From WTJX01 sp045106295 (lineage in GTDB: Bacteria; Bacteroidota; Bacteroidia; Cytophagales; JAAEPT01): 6,885 nt of DNA. Location of the stretch: the NCBI GenBank assembly GCA_045106295.1, contig JBGCEI010000186.1, positions 1 through 6,885 on the forward strand. Direction: 5' to 3'. Shown piece by piece: positions 1-5,992 of the stretch; position 1 is the first letter of the stretch, and each line of letters begins with the position of its first letter. Below the pieces are notes generated by a model. The model did not search any database and had not been told where the DNA came from. It saw only the letters and a list, made by a program, of their open reading frames with translations. The translations under genes and the position numbers were made by a program.

Positions 1-447
1 CTTTACCGGTCTTTAAAAGGAGAAGTAACGAATGATTATTTCTCTATTCCTATTGGAAGCGGAAATATGGTACAAGAAGGGAATGATTTATCTATCATTA
101 CTTACGGTATGGGAGTTCATTGGGCTACAGAAATAGCAGAAAAAATAGGTGATATCTCAATAGAAATCATAGATTTACGTAGTATTTCACCTTGGGATCA
201 AGCTTTAGTACGCTTATCAGTCGAAAAAAATGGTAAGGTAATTGTACTCACAGAAGACTGTTCTACTGGTGGAATAAGTGCTGAAATAGCAGCTTGGATA
301 AGTGAACACTGTTTCTCTTATCTAGATGCTCCTGTACAAAGAGTGGCTAGTTTAGACACTCCCGTTCCTTTTAATAAAGAATTAGAGGGCAATTTTTTGG
401 CAAAAAAACGTTTAGAAGATACAATTCATGAATTAAATGCCTTTTAA
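1..447 (+). CDS. 2-oxoacid dehydrogenase E1 component, C-terminal end (5' truncated by window)
   Basis: The reading frame is open from base 1, and the last 148 residues of the protein are present. They match the C-terminal transketolase domain of the beta part of thiamine-diphosphate E1 enzymes, which decarboxylate a 2-oxoacid and pass the acyl group to lipoyl-E2 in the cytoplasm. Visible landmarks are LYRSLKGE at the left edge, the strand DLSIITYGMG (fragment residues 29-38), DLRSISPWD (58-66), a TEDCSTGGISAEIAAW stretch (84-99) and DAPVQRVASLDTPVPF (110-125). The form of the last motif suggests to me the fused alpha/beta E1 of Bacteroidota, usually annotated as pyruvate or branched-chain 2-oxoisovalerate dehydrogenase. 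The alpha half and ThDP site lie outside the window, so fusion and substrate cannot be confirmed. The ATG at 67 is internal, not the start. The stop overlaps the next gene by 11 bp, suggesting an operon. Confidence 0.9.
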   Translation, partial: LYRSLKGEVTNDYFSIPIGSGNMVQEGNDLSIITYGMGVHWATEIAEKIGDISIEIIDLRSISPWDQALVRLSVEKNGKVIVLTEDCSTGGISAEIAAWISEHCFSYLDAPVQRVASLDTPVPFNKELEGNFLAKKRLEDTIHELNAF

Positions 448-883
448 AGCACACCATATCATCGCGTTTTTATTCATTGCTTTGTCGTTTTCTTGTACAA
501 GAAAATTACATCTAGCAAGTATGGAATTCCCTTGTCCGGATCTTACCAAGATACCTACTGCAGATATTAACCAAGAAATAAAGATGCCTGGAGACAGTTT
601 AGCCTTTGCTTCAAACGAGACAAATTCTGGAACCATTGAAAAAACAGAATTCCCTTTTGAAACAAGCAATACAAACATTACAGAAAAAGGACCTATCAAG
701 TCTAAAGACAAAAAAGCAGTCACTACAGAAGTATCAAATAATTACGATGACTACAAAAAGAAACCTATTAAAAATGGAAATGGTTTGATTAGTAAAAACC
801 AACCAAATAGGATTAATAAGACAGGTGACAAGAACATCATAGAAAAGTTCATTCACGGTGGTAAACAGTCAAGAAAGAGATAG
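437..883 (+). CDS. small putative lipoprotein of unknown function
   Basis: This encodes 148 residues. The ATG lies inside the end of the E1 gene (11-bp overlap, different frame), so translational coupling is likely. The N-terminus is a basic/His start, a hydrophobic run (about residues 8-19) and Cys20 in ALSFSC, followed by Thr-Arg-Lys. This looks like a lipoprotein signal peptide with a loose lipobox, a looseness often tolerated in Bacteroidota. A second Cys (33) sits in EFPCPDL. The remainder is polar, low in hydrophobic residues and rich in Lys, Asn and Thr, ending in a basic tail (GGKQSRKR), so it is probably an extended or disordered periplasmic or surface tail. I recognise no domain. 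The 3' end overlaps the next gene by 26 bp. Since both genes encode exported Lys-rich proteins, they may act together, but that is inference from context only. The open frame and signal peptide support a real gene, but homologs were not checked. Confidence 0.7.
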   Translation: MPFKAHHIIAFLFIALSFSCTRKLHLASMEFPCPDLTKIPTADINQEIKMPGDSLAFASNETNSGTIEKTEFPFETSNTNITEKGPIKSKDKKAVTTEVSNNYDDYKKKPIKNGNGLISKNQPNRINKTGDKNIIEKFIHGGKQSRKR

Positions 884-2009
884 TCTATTTAGTAAAACAC
901 TAATTACTGCTTCCTTACTGTTATTTGTAGGGATAGGGACGCATTGCTTTGCTCAAGAAAAAGAAAAGAGAAAAGGAAAAGCCTATAAATCAGTTAATAG
1001 GTTAGATAACAGAATAAAGGTTAAGAAATCTAGAAAGCCTACCGAAGAAGAGATAAGACTAAGTAGTCAAAATTTAGCAGAACAAGAAAGACAGATCCGA
1101 TCCAAAGAGAAATCTTTGACAAGCAAAACCAAAAATGGTACCATCAAGAAAAAGAACGGTAGGAAAGGCATACGAATAAAAAGTAAAGCAATTGCTAAGA
1201 AAAAAAACTTACCGGGATCTCAGTCTTTAGTCGCCAAAGAGCGTTTGGTTAAGAAAAAAGAAAAGACCGATGCTCATTTCGAAGGAGCTAATAGAATAGA
1301 CGTAATAGAGGCGAAAGGTAAAAACTTAGACAAGAAAAACAGTGAATTCACCAACTTACCTGATTCTAAATCTCTAATCGTACAAGAGCGTTTGAACAGA
1401 AAAAAAGAAAAGGCTAATGCTCATTTCGAAGGAGCTAATAGAATAGATATAATAGCGGCGAAAGGTAAAAACCTAGATAAGAAAAATAGTAATTTCACTA
1501 ACCTACCTGGTTCTAAATCGCTAGTAGCACAAGAACGTATGATTAGACAAAAAGAAAAAGAACGAGCTGATTATCACGGTGCTAATAATCTTAATATAAT
1601 TGAAGGAAAAGAACGTGCGTTAGATAAAAAAACAGCGAACTACACAGGTGAGAATGACAATTACTTTGACATAGAAAAGAAGGTTCGACAACAAGAGAAA
1701 AAACTAGCTTCTTTTAACGGTACAATCGATAAAAGAGTACAAACAGAACAAGAACAAACAGTCCGAGAGAATGAAAAAGAACGAGCCCGTTTCAAAGGAA
1801 CTATGGTTGTAAACACTAAGAAACAGGCTAATTTCGATGAATTTTACAAAGCACATAAAGAAAATAAAGACACCTTTGCCAGACAACAACGTATCAGGAA
1901 ACGATTGTTGCGTAAGTTCAGCAAGAAGAAAGATTTAAGTGAACCTAAGTTAGGCAAGAAAGAAACACCAAAGTACGACAGCAAAGAAAAAGGCATTTGG
2001 TATGACTGA
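858..2009 (+). CDS. exported, highly basic tandem-repeat protein of unknown function
   Basis: This encodes 383 residues. The start is GTG at 858: the frame has a stop at 840-842, no ATG lies between that stop and the hydrophobic segment, and GTG is the only conventional start there. Residues 14-28 form the hydrophobic core of a signal peptide, with a plausible signal peptidase I site after C30-F-A (before Q33). The mature protein is packed with Lys, Arg, Glu and Gln. Residues 118-264 are three tandem 49-residue repeats (LPGSxSLVAxER..KEK..AHFEGAN..I..KGKxLDKK..FTN). Each looks like two diverged halves of about 24 residues ending in F/Y-x-G or F/Y-T-N/G. Weaker half-repeats continue at 268-289 and 290-315 (FNGT, FKGT). 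The C-terminus is basic and ends GIWYD. No enzyme motif is visible. It could be a periplasmic coiled or structural protein, or bind an anionic partner such as polysaccharide. The gene overlaps both neighbours (26 bp and 8 bp). Confidence 0.8.
   Translation: MVNSQERDSLFSKTLITASLLLFVGIGTHCFAQEKEKRKGKAYKSVNRLDNRIKVKKSRKPTEEEIRLSSQNLAEQERQIRSKEKSLTSKTKNGTIKKKNGRKGIRIKSKAIAKKKNLPGSQSLVAKERLVKKKEKTDAHFEGANRIDVIEAKGKNLDKKNSEFTNLPDSKSLIVQERLNRKKEKANAHFEGANRIDIIAAKGKNLDKKNSNFTNLPGSKSLVAQERMIRQKEKERADYHGANNLNIIEGKERALDKKTANYTGENDNYFDIEKKVRQQEKKLASFNGTIDKRVQTEQEQTVRENEKERARFKGTMVVNTKKQANFDEFYKAHKENKDTFARQQRIRKRLLRKFSKKKDLSEPKLGKKETPKYDSKEKGIWYD
1209..1649 (+). repeat. three in-frame 147-bp tandem repeats inside the basic repeat protein gene
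   Basis: The copies lie at 1209-1355, 1356-1502 and 1503-1649. Each encodes 49 residues, beginning LPGS/LPDS and ending FTN or YTG. Copies 1 and 2 share a perfect 31-bp block at 1270-1300 and 1417-1447, exactly 147 bp apart, and are nearly identical at protein level. Copy 3 is more diverged but keeps the same length with no indels. Many differences between copies 1 and 2 are synonymous (for example gac/gat, aac/aat, tta/cta), pointing to duplication followed by selection on the protein. The repeats touch without spacers, so this is a coding repeat and not a CRISPR array. Confidence 0.92.
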
Positions 2010-3207
2010 TATGCTCACAAATAGCCAAAAGAAATTCCTGTCTCCCACAGCCCAACAATTCTTCAAAGAAAACGTAACTACATCAGTTGAAAAGCTCCTT
2101 TTCTCTACTAAAAAAAATGACCTCCCTGTTCAGGAAATAGCGCATCAAATCACTTGTAGAAACAAGTTTAAGAATAAGTTAGCTAGCTGGTGCTCTAACC
2201 CATTAATTATTTTCCCAAAAAAGGTCTCCGTAGAGCAAGCATCGTCAGATAGTACTGCTAATTACAAATCTACTATTGTACCAAAAGGAAAATCATTTGT
2301 AGACCTAAGTGGGGGAATGGGCGTTGACTTCGCTGCTCTTTCTACGGTTTTTGAACAGGGAACATACGTTGAAAGAGAAAATGAATTAGCCAATTTAGCT
2401 CAGCACAACATTCCTTTACTAACAGATAAACCACAAACGGTTGTATGCGATGATGCTTTAGCTTATTTAAAAGAAAAATGGCTTACCAACCTTATCTACA
2501 TAGACCCTCACCGAAGAAGCGATACGAACGCTAAATTAGTCTCTCTAGCTGATTGCCAACCTAACGTACTAAGTATACAAGATACACTACTCAAAAAGAC
2601 AAATCAAGTATTGATAAAGGCATCGCCTATGCTGGACATCAAAAAAACACTACCTGAATTAAAACACATTAAGGAAGTACATATTGTATCTGTAAAAAAT
2701 GAATGTAAAGAACTTCTGTTTTTACAGGAAAATGGTTGGGCTATAGAACCTTTTGTTATTGCATCAAATATCCTCAGTGATTCAATAGAACAAATACAAT
2801 TTCGCTATTCTGAAGAAAAACTATTAAAAGCTGAATTAAGTGACATGAAACAATTTGTCCATATTCCTAATACTGCTGTAACGAAAGCTGGCGCATTTAA
2901 GTGGTTATGTAAAAGATTTACCGTTACTAAAATAAGTAAGAACAGTCATGTTTACACTTCAAATAAACCCATTCCTAATTTCCCTGGAAACACCTATTCT
3001 GTATCAGAAATCTTCTCTTTAAAAGAAGCTAAAAAGTATTTAAAAGACCTTAAAATAGGAAAAGCATCTATCATTATGCGAAACGTCCCCATGGAGCTTT
3101 CTCAACTTAGAAAATCGTTAGGCATAAAAGGAGAAGGCGCATTCCTTTTATTAGCGACTACCGATCAGTATGAAAAAATGGTGTTAGCGAGAATCTCTTT
3201 GGTGTAA
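2002..3207 (+). CDS. class I SAM-dependent methyltransferase with THUMP-like C-terminal domain (PG_1098 type)
   Basis: This encodes 401 residues. A helical N-terminal region (about 1-75) precedes a Rossmann methyltransferase domain: SAM motif I FVDLSGGMGVD (99-109), the acidic end of the next strand YVERE (122-126), CDDAL (149-153), and a motif IV-like YIDPHRRS (166-173). IKASPMLD (205-212) and VKNECKELL (231-239) follow. Residues about 285-300 (VHIPNTAVTKAGAFKW) match the small ferredoxin-like domain of the PG_1098 family. Residues about 325-398 (FPGNTYSV, NVPMELSQLRKSLGIKGEG, LLATT) match the THUMP-like domain. The family is cytoplasmic and presumed to methylate RNA, but its substrate is not established to my knowledge. 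The DPHRR motif differs from the DPARR I expect in the family. ATG 2002 gives an 8-bp overlap with the preceding gene. ATG 2011, one base past that gene's TGA, is an equally possible start three residues in. Confidence 0.9.
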   Translation: MTDMLTNSQKKFLSPTAQQFFKENVTTSVEKLLFSTKKNDLPVQEIAHQITCRNKFKNKLASWCSNPLIIFPKKVSVEQASSDSTANYKSTIVPKGKSFVDLSGGMGVDFAALSTVFEQGTYVERENELANLAQHNIPLLTDKPQTVVCDDALAYLKEKWLTNLIYIDPHRRSDTNAKLVSLADCQPNVLSIQDTLLKKTNQVLIKASPMLDIKKTLPELKHIKEVHIVSVKNECKELLFLQENGWAIEPFVIASNILSDSIEQIQFRYSEEKLLKAELSDMKQFVHIPNTAVTKAGAFKWLCKRFTVTKISKNSHVYTSNKPIPNFPGNTYSVSEIFSLKEAKKYLKDLKIGKASIIMRNVPMELSQLRKSLGIKGEGAFLLLATTDQYEKMVLARISLV

Positions 3208-3242
3208 TATTAAATGACATTGTTTAAAAAATAACGACTTGT

Positions 3243-3282
3243 TAATCAAACTATCTCTTTCCCTTTTACCATGCTTTGATTA
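3243..3282. promoter_or_regulatory. 8-bp perfect inverted repeat upstream of purD
   Basis: TAATCAAA (3243-3250) is exactly complementary to TTTGATTA (3275-3282) across a 24-base loop, in the 109-bp gap between the methyltransferase gene and purD. It has no GC-rich stem and no T-tract after it, so it does not read as an intrinsic terminator. It could be an operator for a dimeric regulator, or chance in AT-rich DNA. No PurR or purine-riboswitch signature was recognised. Confidence 0.3.
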
Positions 3283-3288
3283 CTTTTA
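3258..3288 (+). promoter_or_regulatory. weak candidate Bacteroidota-type promoter for purD-gldH
   Basis: The Bacteroidota consensus is TTTG, 19-21 bases, then TAnnTTTG. Here TTTC (3258-3261), a 19-base spacer and TACTTTTA (3281-3288) match with one mismatch in each box. The -7 box would lie 28 bases before the purD ATG. Position and spacing fit, but the matches are imperfect and the region is AT-rich. The right arm of the inverted repeat (3275-3282) overlaps the -7 box, so if both are real, a bound regulator could block it. Confidence 0.3.
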
Positions 3289-3316
3289 TAAAACGAATTA
3301 ACAGGAATTACGACGC

Positions 3317-4606
3317 ATGAATATTTTAGTCTTAGGAAGTGGTGGAAGAGAACATACATTGGCTTGGAAATTAAATCAAAGTAGTCAATGTAATCATCTT
3401 TATGTAGCGCCAGGAAATGCGGGAACATCAGCTTTTGCTATCAATGTAAACCTATCTCCTACTGACTTTGAGACTATCTCACAATTTGTAACAGAAAAAA
3501 ACATTCAATTAGTAGTAGTTGGACCTGAAGCACCATTAGTAGAAGGGGTAGTCGATTTCCTAAAAGAAAAGCACCCTAGTCTACACATTATAGGACCGTC
3601 CAAAGAAGGTGCTCAACTAGAAGGTAGCAAAGACTATTCTAAAGAGTTTATGCAGCGTCACAATATACCTACAGCAGGTTATAGTACGTTCACAAAAGAC
3701 CAATTGCCAGAAGGATTAGCTTACTTAGAAACAATCACTCCTCCATTTGTTTTAAAAGCAGATGGCTTAGCCGCTGGAAAAGGAGTCATCATCACATCCG
3801 AATTAGCGGAAGCAAAGCAAACATTAACCGAAATGTTGGCAGACGCTAAATTTGGAGATGCTAGTTCTAAAGTAGTCATAGAAGAGTTTTTGGATGGCAT
3901 TGAACTATCGGTATTCGTTTTAACCGATGGAAAAGAGTATTATCTGCTACCAGAAGCAAAAGACTACAAACGCATTGGAGAAGGCGATACAGGGCCAAAT
4001 ACAGGCGGTATGGGGGCAGTCTCTCCTGTTCCTTTTGCTAATTCTGTTTTTATGGATAAAGTAAAAACACGCATTATCGAACCTACTATTCAAGGACTGG
4101 CAAAAGAAAACATAGACTACAAAGGGTTTATCTTCTTTGGTTTAATAAAGGTAGATGGCGAACCAATGGTTATTGAATACAATGCCAGAATGGGTGACCC
4201 TGAAACACAAGCCGTAATTCCAAGATTGGATGCTGACTTGGTAGAAATGATGATAGCCACCTCTGAAGGAACGATATCGAAATACCCTATTCAATTTAAG
4301 GAGACTACTGCGACTACCGTCGTATTAGTAGCAGGTGGTTATCCTGATGCTTACGAAAAGAAACTACCCATATCTAAGTTATCTGATGTCTCTACAGATA
4401 ACACATTAGTATTTCATGCAGGTACTACAACTACTGATAACAATCAAGTAGTCACTAATGGAGGACGTGTACTAGCTGTTACAGGTTTTGGAAACACGAT
4501 AGAACAAGCGTTAGAAAAAGCAAATGATGGTGCTCGCATGATTGAATGGAAGGATAAAAATTTCAGAAAAGATATTGGGTTAGATCTATTGAAACTAGTT
4601 AACTAA
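3317..4606 (+). CDS. purD: phosphoribosylamine--glycine ligase (GAR synthetase)
   Basis: This encodes 429 residues, the usual length of bacterial PurD. The enzyme joins 5-phosphoribosylamine and glycine with ATP to give glycinamide ribonucleotide, the second step of de novo purine synthesis, in the cytoplasm. Landmarks run in order: N-domain loop LGSGGREH (6-13), VVGPEAPLVEG (67-77), the ATP-grasp glycine-rich segment KADGLAAGKGV (147-157), EEFLDGIELSVF (189-200), the signature DTGPNTGGMGA (224-234), the metal/ATP-binding IEYNARMGDPETQ (286-298), and C-domain VVLVAGGYP (335-343) and NGGRVLAVTGFG (381-392). All conserved elements are intact. AGGA at 3303-3306 sits 10 bases before the ATG, making this one of the few starts here with a Shine-Dalgarno-like sequence. 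A 109-bp gap separates it from the gene before, so it probably starts a transcript that continues into gldH three bases downstream. Confidence 0.98.
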   Translation: MNILVLGSGGREHTLAWKLNQSSQCNHLYVAPGNAGTSAFAINVNLSPTDFETISQFVTEKNIQLVVVGPEAPLVEGVVDFLKEKHPSLHIIGPSKEGAQLEGSKDYSKEFMQRHNIPTAGYSTFTKDQLPEGLAYLETITPPFVLKADGLAAGKGVIITSELAEAKQTLTEMLADAKFGDASSKVVIEEFLDGIELSVFVLTDGKEYYLLPEAKDYKRIGEGDTGPNTGGMGAVSPVPFANSVFMDKVKTRIIEPTIQGLAKENIDYKGFIFFGLIKVDGEPMVIEYNARMGDPETQAVIPRLDADLVEMMIATSEGTISKYPIQFKETTATTVVLVAGGYPDAYEKKLPISKLSDVSTDNTLVFHAGTTTTDNNQVVTNGGRVLAVTGFGNTIEQALEKANDGARMIEWKDKNFRKDIGLDLLKLVN

Positions 4607-4609
4607 ACG

Positions 4610-5122
4610 ATGTACAAAAAACTCTTTTACACCTTTCTTGTTCTTACATTATCTATTTTTACAGCTTGTAGTTCGTCTGAACATAGGCTAGTAGACAAAA
4701 CGATTGATATTAAAAGTGCAGAATGGGCAAGAGATAGCGTGAAAGTAATTGAGTTTGAGATTGTAGACACTTCAGCCACCTATAATTTATTTTATAATGT
4801 CCGCAATACCATTGATTACCCTTATTACAATTTATACCTCAATTATAAACTAATTGCTTCAAACGGAGATACATTACATACAAAAACACAACAAATGGAC
4901 TTGTTTAATGACAAAACAGGTGAACCTTACGGCAATCAGGGTTTCTTTTCAGGAGGTTCTTTAGGTGATGTTTTTGATCATATTATTTTAGCAGAGCAAA
5001 ACATATCCTTTAAAGAAGCTGGAACCTATCAATATGCTTTAACGCATTATATGAGAACAGAAGAGTCATTAGAAGGACTATTTTCTATCGGCATAAAAGT
5101 AACAAAAAATACCACTCAATAA
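4610..5122 (+). CDS. gldH: gliding motility lipoprotein GldH
   Basis: This encodes 170 residues, close to the usual GldH length of about 160. It has a lipoprotein signal peptide: MYKK, a hydrophobic run, and Cys20 in IFTAC followed by Ser-rich SSSEH. Family features are the YNLFYNVRNTIDYPYYNLYL stretch (58-77), GDTLHTKTQQMDLFND (86-101), the G-rich SGGSLGDVFDHIIL (114-127), and the end AGTYQYALTHYMRTEESLEG (137-156) leading into FSIGIKV. GldH is one of the Gld lipoproteins required for gliding in Flavobacterium johnsoniae, associated with the T9SS/gliding apparatus in the envelope. Its biochemical role is poorly defined. It begins 3 bp after purD with no Shine-Dalgarno, implying co-transcription with purD. 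It ends convergently, 9 bp from the next gene. GldH indicates, but does not prove, a gliding organism, because non-gliding Bacteroidota also carry gld genes. Confidence 0.9.
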   Translation: MYKKLFYTFLVLTLSIFTACSSSEHRLVDKTIDIKSAEWARDSVKVIEFEIVDTSATYNLFYNVRNTIDYPYYNLYLNYKLIASNGDTLHTKTQQMDLFNDKTGEPYGNQGFFSGGSLGDVFDHIILAEQNISFKEAGTYQYALTHYMRTEESLEGLFSIGIKVTKNTTQ

Positions 5123-5134
5123 AACAGAGTTTTA
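5120..5134. terminator. weak bidirectional hairpin between convergent genes
   Basis: TAAAACAGAGTTTTA is a 6-bp stem (TAAAAC/GTTTTA) with a 3-base AGA loop. Its left TAA is the stop codon of gldH, and its right TTA is the stop of the minus-strand gene read backwards. The A-run and T-run arms could serve as a bidirectional terminator for convergent transcripts. The stem holds only one G-C pair, so it is thermodynamically weak, and the true termination points may lie inside the opposite gene. Confidence 0.35.
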
Positions 5135-5935
5135 CTGCTTTAAGAACTGCCCTACTCTATTATCATACAATACCAAATAAGTTGAATTCTTACCTTTCAA
5201 GGAACTACAGTCAACTTTTTCAGCTACCCCCTTCAATAATAGTTTCTTTCCGTTTTTATCGTAGATTTCGTACATCGTCTTTTCAGAAAAGGTAAAAAAG
5301 TCCCTCACCCGCTTAGGGTAATAGGTAAGGAATCGTTTATGAGCATAATATTCTACCTTGGTCATTTCATCTTCTTTATCATCTATATAATAAATAATTT
5401 CGTATTCATTATCTCCAGACGTATTATGTATTGGTAAACGATAACCGCTTTTTACCCCTTGTCCTTTACTATCTACAGTATCTAGTACAACCCATTTTTT
5501 TGACCAAAAATGTTTAATAATGTATTTAGCTTCTTTCTCTTCTCCCTCAGTAAACCACTTCAATTCATGATCATTAATAAATACTTCATCAAATTTGAAT
5601 TGTAGCCCACTACCTATGTCGTTTTTATTTAAAACGGAAGGAGTACAATTTTCTTTATGAGTAATGCGTATTTTTATTTTTTCATGTTCTTTAAAACGTT
5701 CTAAATTCACTTCAAAACTGGTTGTTTGAGGCGACAACAAGGCCAAACTATCATTGACAAAAACACTATCCACACAAAACCCTTCCACCTCAACAGTATC
5801 CACTAATTTATTAGGGATATTTTGTACATAGATATTCCTGCCTGCATACCTGCCCTTCATCACTATTTGTGCTTGAAGAGACAATGTAATAGAAAAAAGA
5901 AATAAAATGAATAATACTGTATCTTTACGATTCAT
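5132..5935 (-). CDS. exported protein of unknown function with T9SS type A-like C-terminal sorting domain
   Basis: This encodes 267 residues from ATG at 5933-5935. That start was preferred because it puts MNRKD directly before a clean signal peptide (LFILFLFSITLSLQAQ, residues 9-24, cleaved about after AQ). An in-frame ATG at 5963-5965 would add ten residues ahead of it. The mature part opens with GRYAGRNIYVQNIP, GFCVDSVFVND and SFEVNLERF. ITHKENCTPSVLN, ELKWFTEGE, and KKWVVLDTVDSKG follow. I believe this arrangement recurs in a Bacteroidota family without assigned function (from memory, not searched). The last 65 residues resemble a T9SS type A sorting domain: TYYPKRVRDFF (204-214), YEIYDKNGKKLLLKG (222-236), VDCSSLKGKNSTYLVLYDN (241-259) and FLKQ at the end. 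The usual YPNP has become YPKR. If functional, the domain would send the protein across the outer membrane, which fits the neighbouring gldH. Confidence 0.82.
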   Translation of the reverse strand: MNRKDTVLFILFLFSITLSLQAQIVMKGRYAGRNIYVQNIPNKLVDTVEVEGFCVDSVFVNDSLALLSPQTTSFEVNLERFKEHEKIKIRITHKENCTPSVLNKNDIGSGLQFKFDEVFINDHELKWFTEGEEKEAKYIIKHFWSKKWVVLDTVDSKGQGVKSGYRLPIHNTSGDNEYEIIYYIDDKEDEMTKVEYYAHKRFLTYYPKRVRDFFTFSEKTMYEIYDKNGKKLLLKGVAEKVDCSSLKGKNSTYLVLYDNRVGQFLKQ

Positions 5936-5992
5936 AAAAATGTTTTTTATTGTACCTCTTTTCAAACCAATTGAAGTACTAGAAATAAAAGT
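5936..5992. promoter_or_regulatory. 57-bp divergent intergenic spacer
   Basis: This AT-rich spacer separates two divergently transcribed genes for exported proteins and must hold, or border, both of their promoters. On the minus strand TACTTTTA (complement of 5986-5993) resembles a Bacteroidota -7 box, but I found no matching -33 element at the right distance. On the plus strand no TAnnTTTG-like box stood out. No Shine-Dalgarno precedes either start. If the minus-strand gene starts at 5965, the spacer shrinks to 27 bp, which argues mildly for the 5935 start. Confidence 0.4.

Noticed and set aside
433..723. Minus-strand open frame of 96 codons opposite the lipoprotein gene
   Set aside because: It lies wholly antisense to a better-supported gene with a signal peptide and operon position, and shows no domain. 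Treated as a shadow.
606..788. Plus-strand open frame of 60 codons inside the lipoprotein gene
   Set aside because: It is nested in another frame of the supported gene, with low-complexity Lys/Gln/Leu content and no initiation signal.
1209..1649. Regular 147-bp repeats considered as a CRISPR array or satellite DNA
   Set aside because: The repeats touch with no spacers, keep one reading frame, and differ largely by synonymous changes inside a long gene with a signal peptide.
1704..1889. Minus-strand open frame with Phe/Leu-rich, membrane-like translation
   Set aside because: The hydrophobic look comes from reading the reverse complement of Lys/Glu-rich codons. It lies entirely within the repeat-protein gene.
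437..2009. Possible novel defence or toxin-antitoxin system formed by the two unknown genes
   Set aside because: Both products carry export signals, no nuclease, ATPase or toxin motif is visible, and the neighbours are housekeeping genes with no mobile-element marks.
3246..3428. Minus-strand open frame across the purD start
   Set aside because: It overlaps the purD N-terminus and its upstream region, shows no recognisable motif and has no supporting context.
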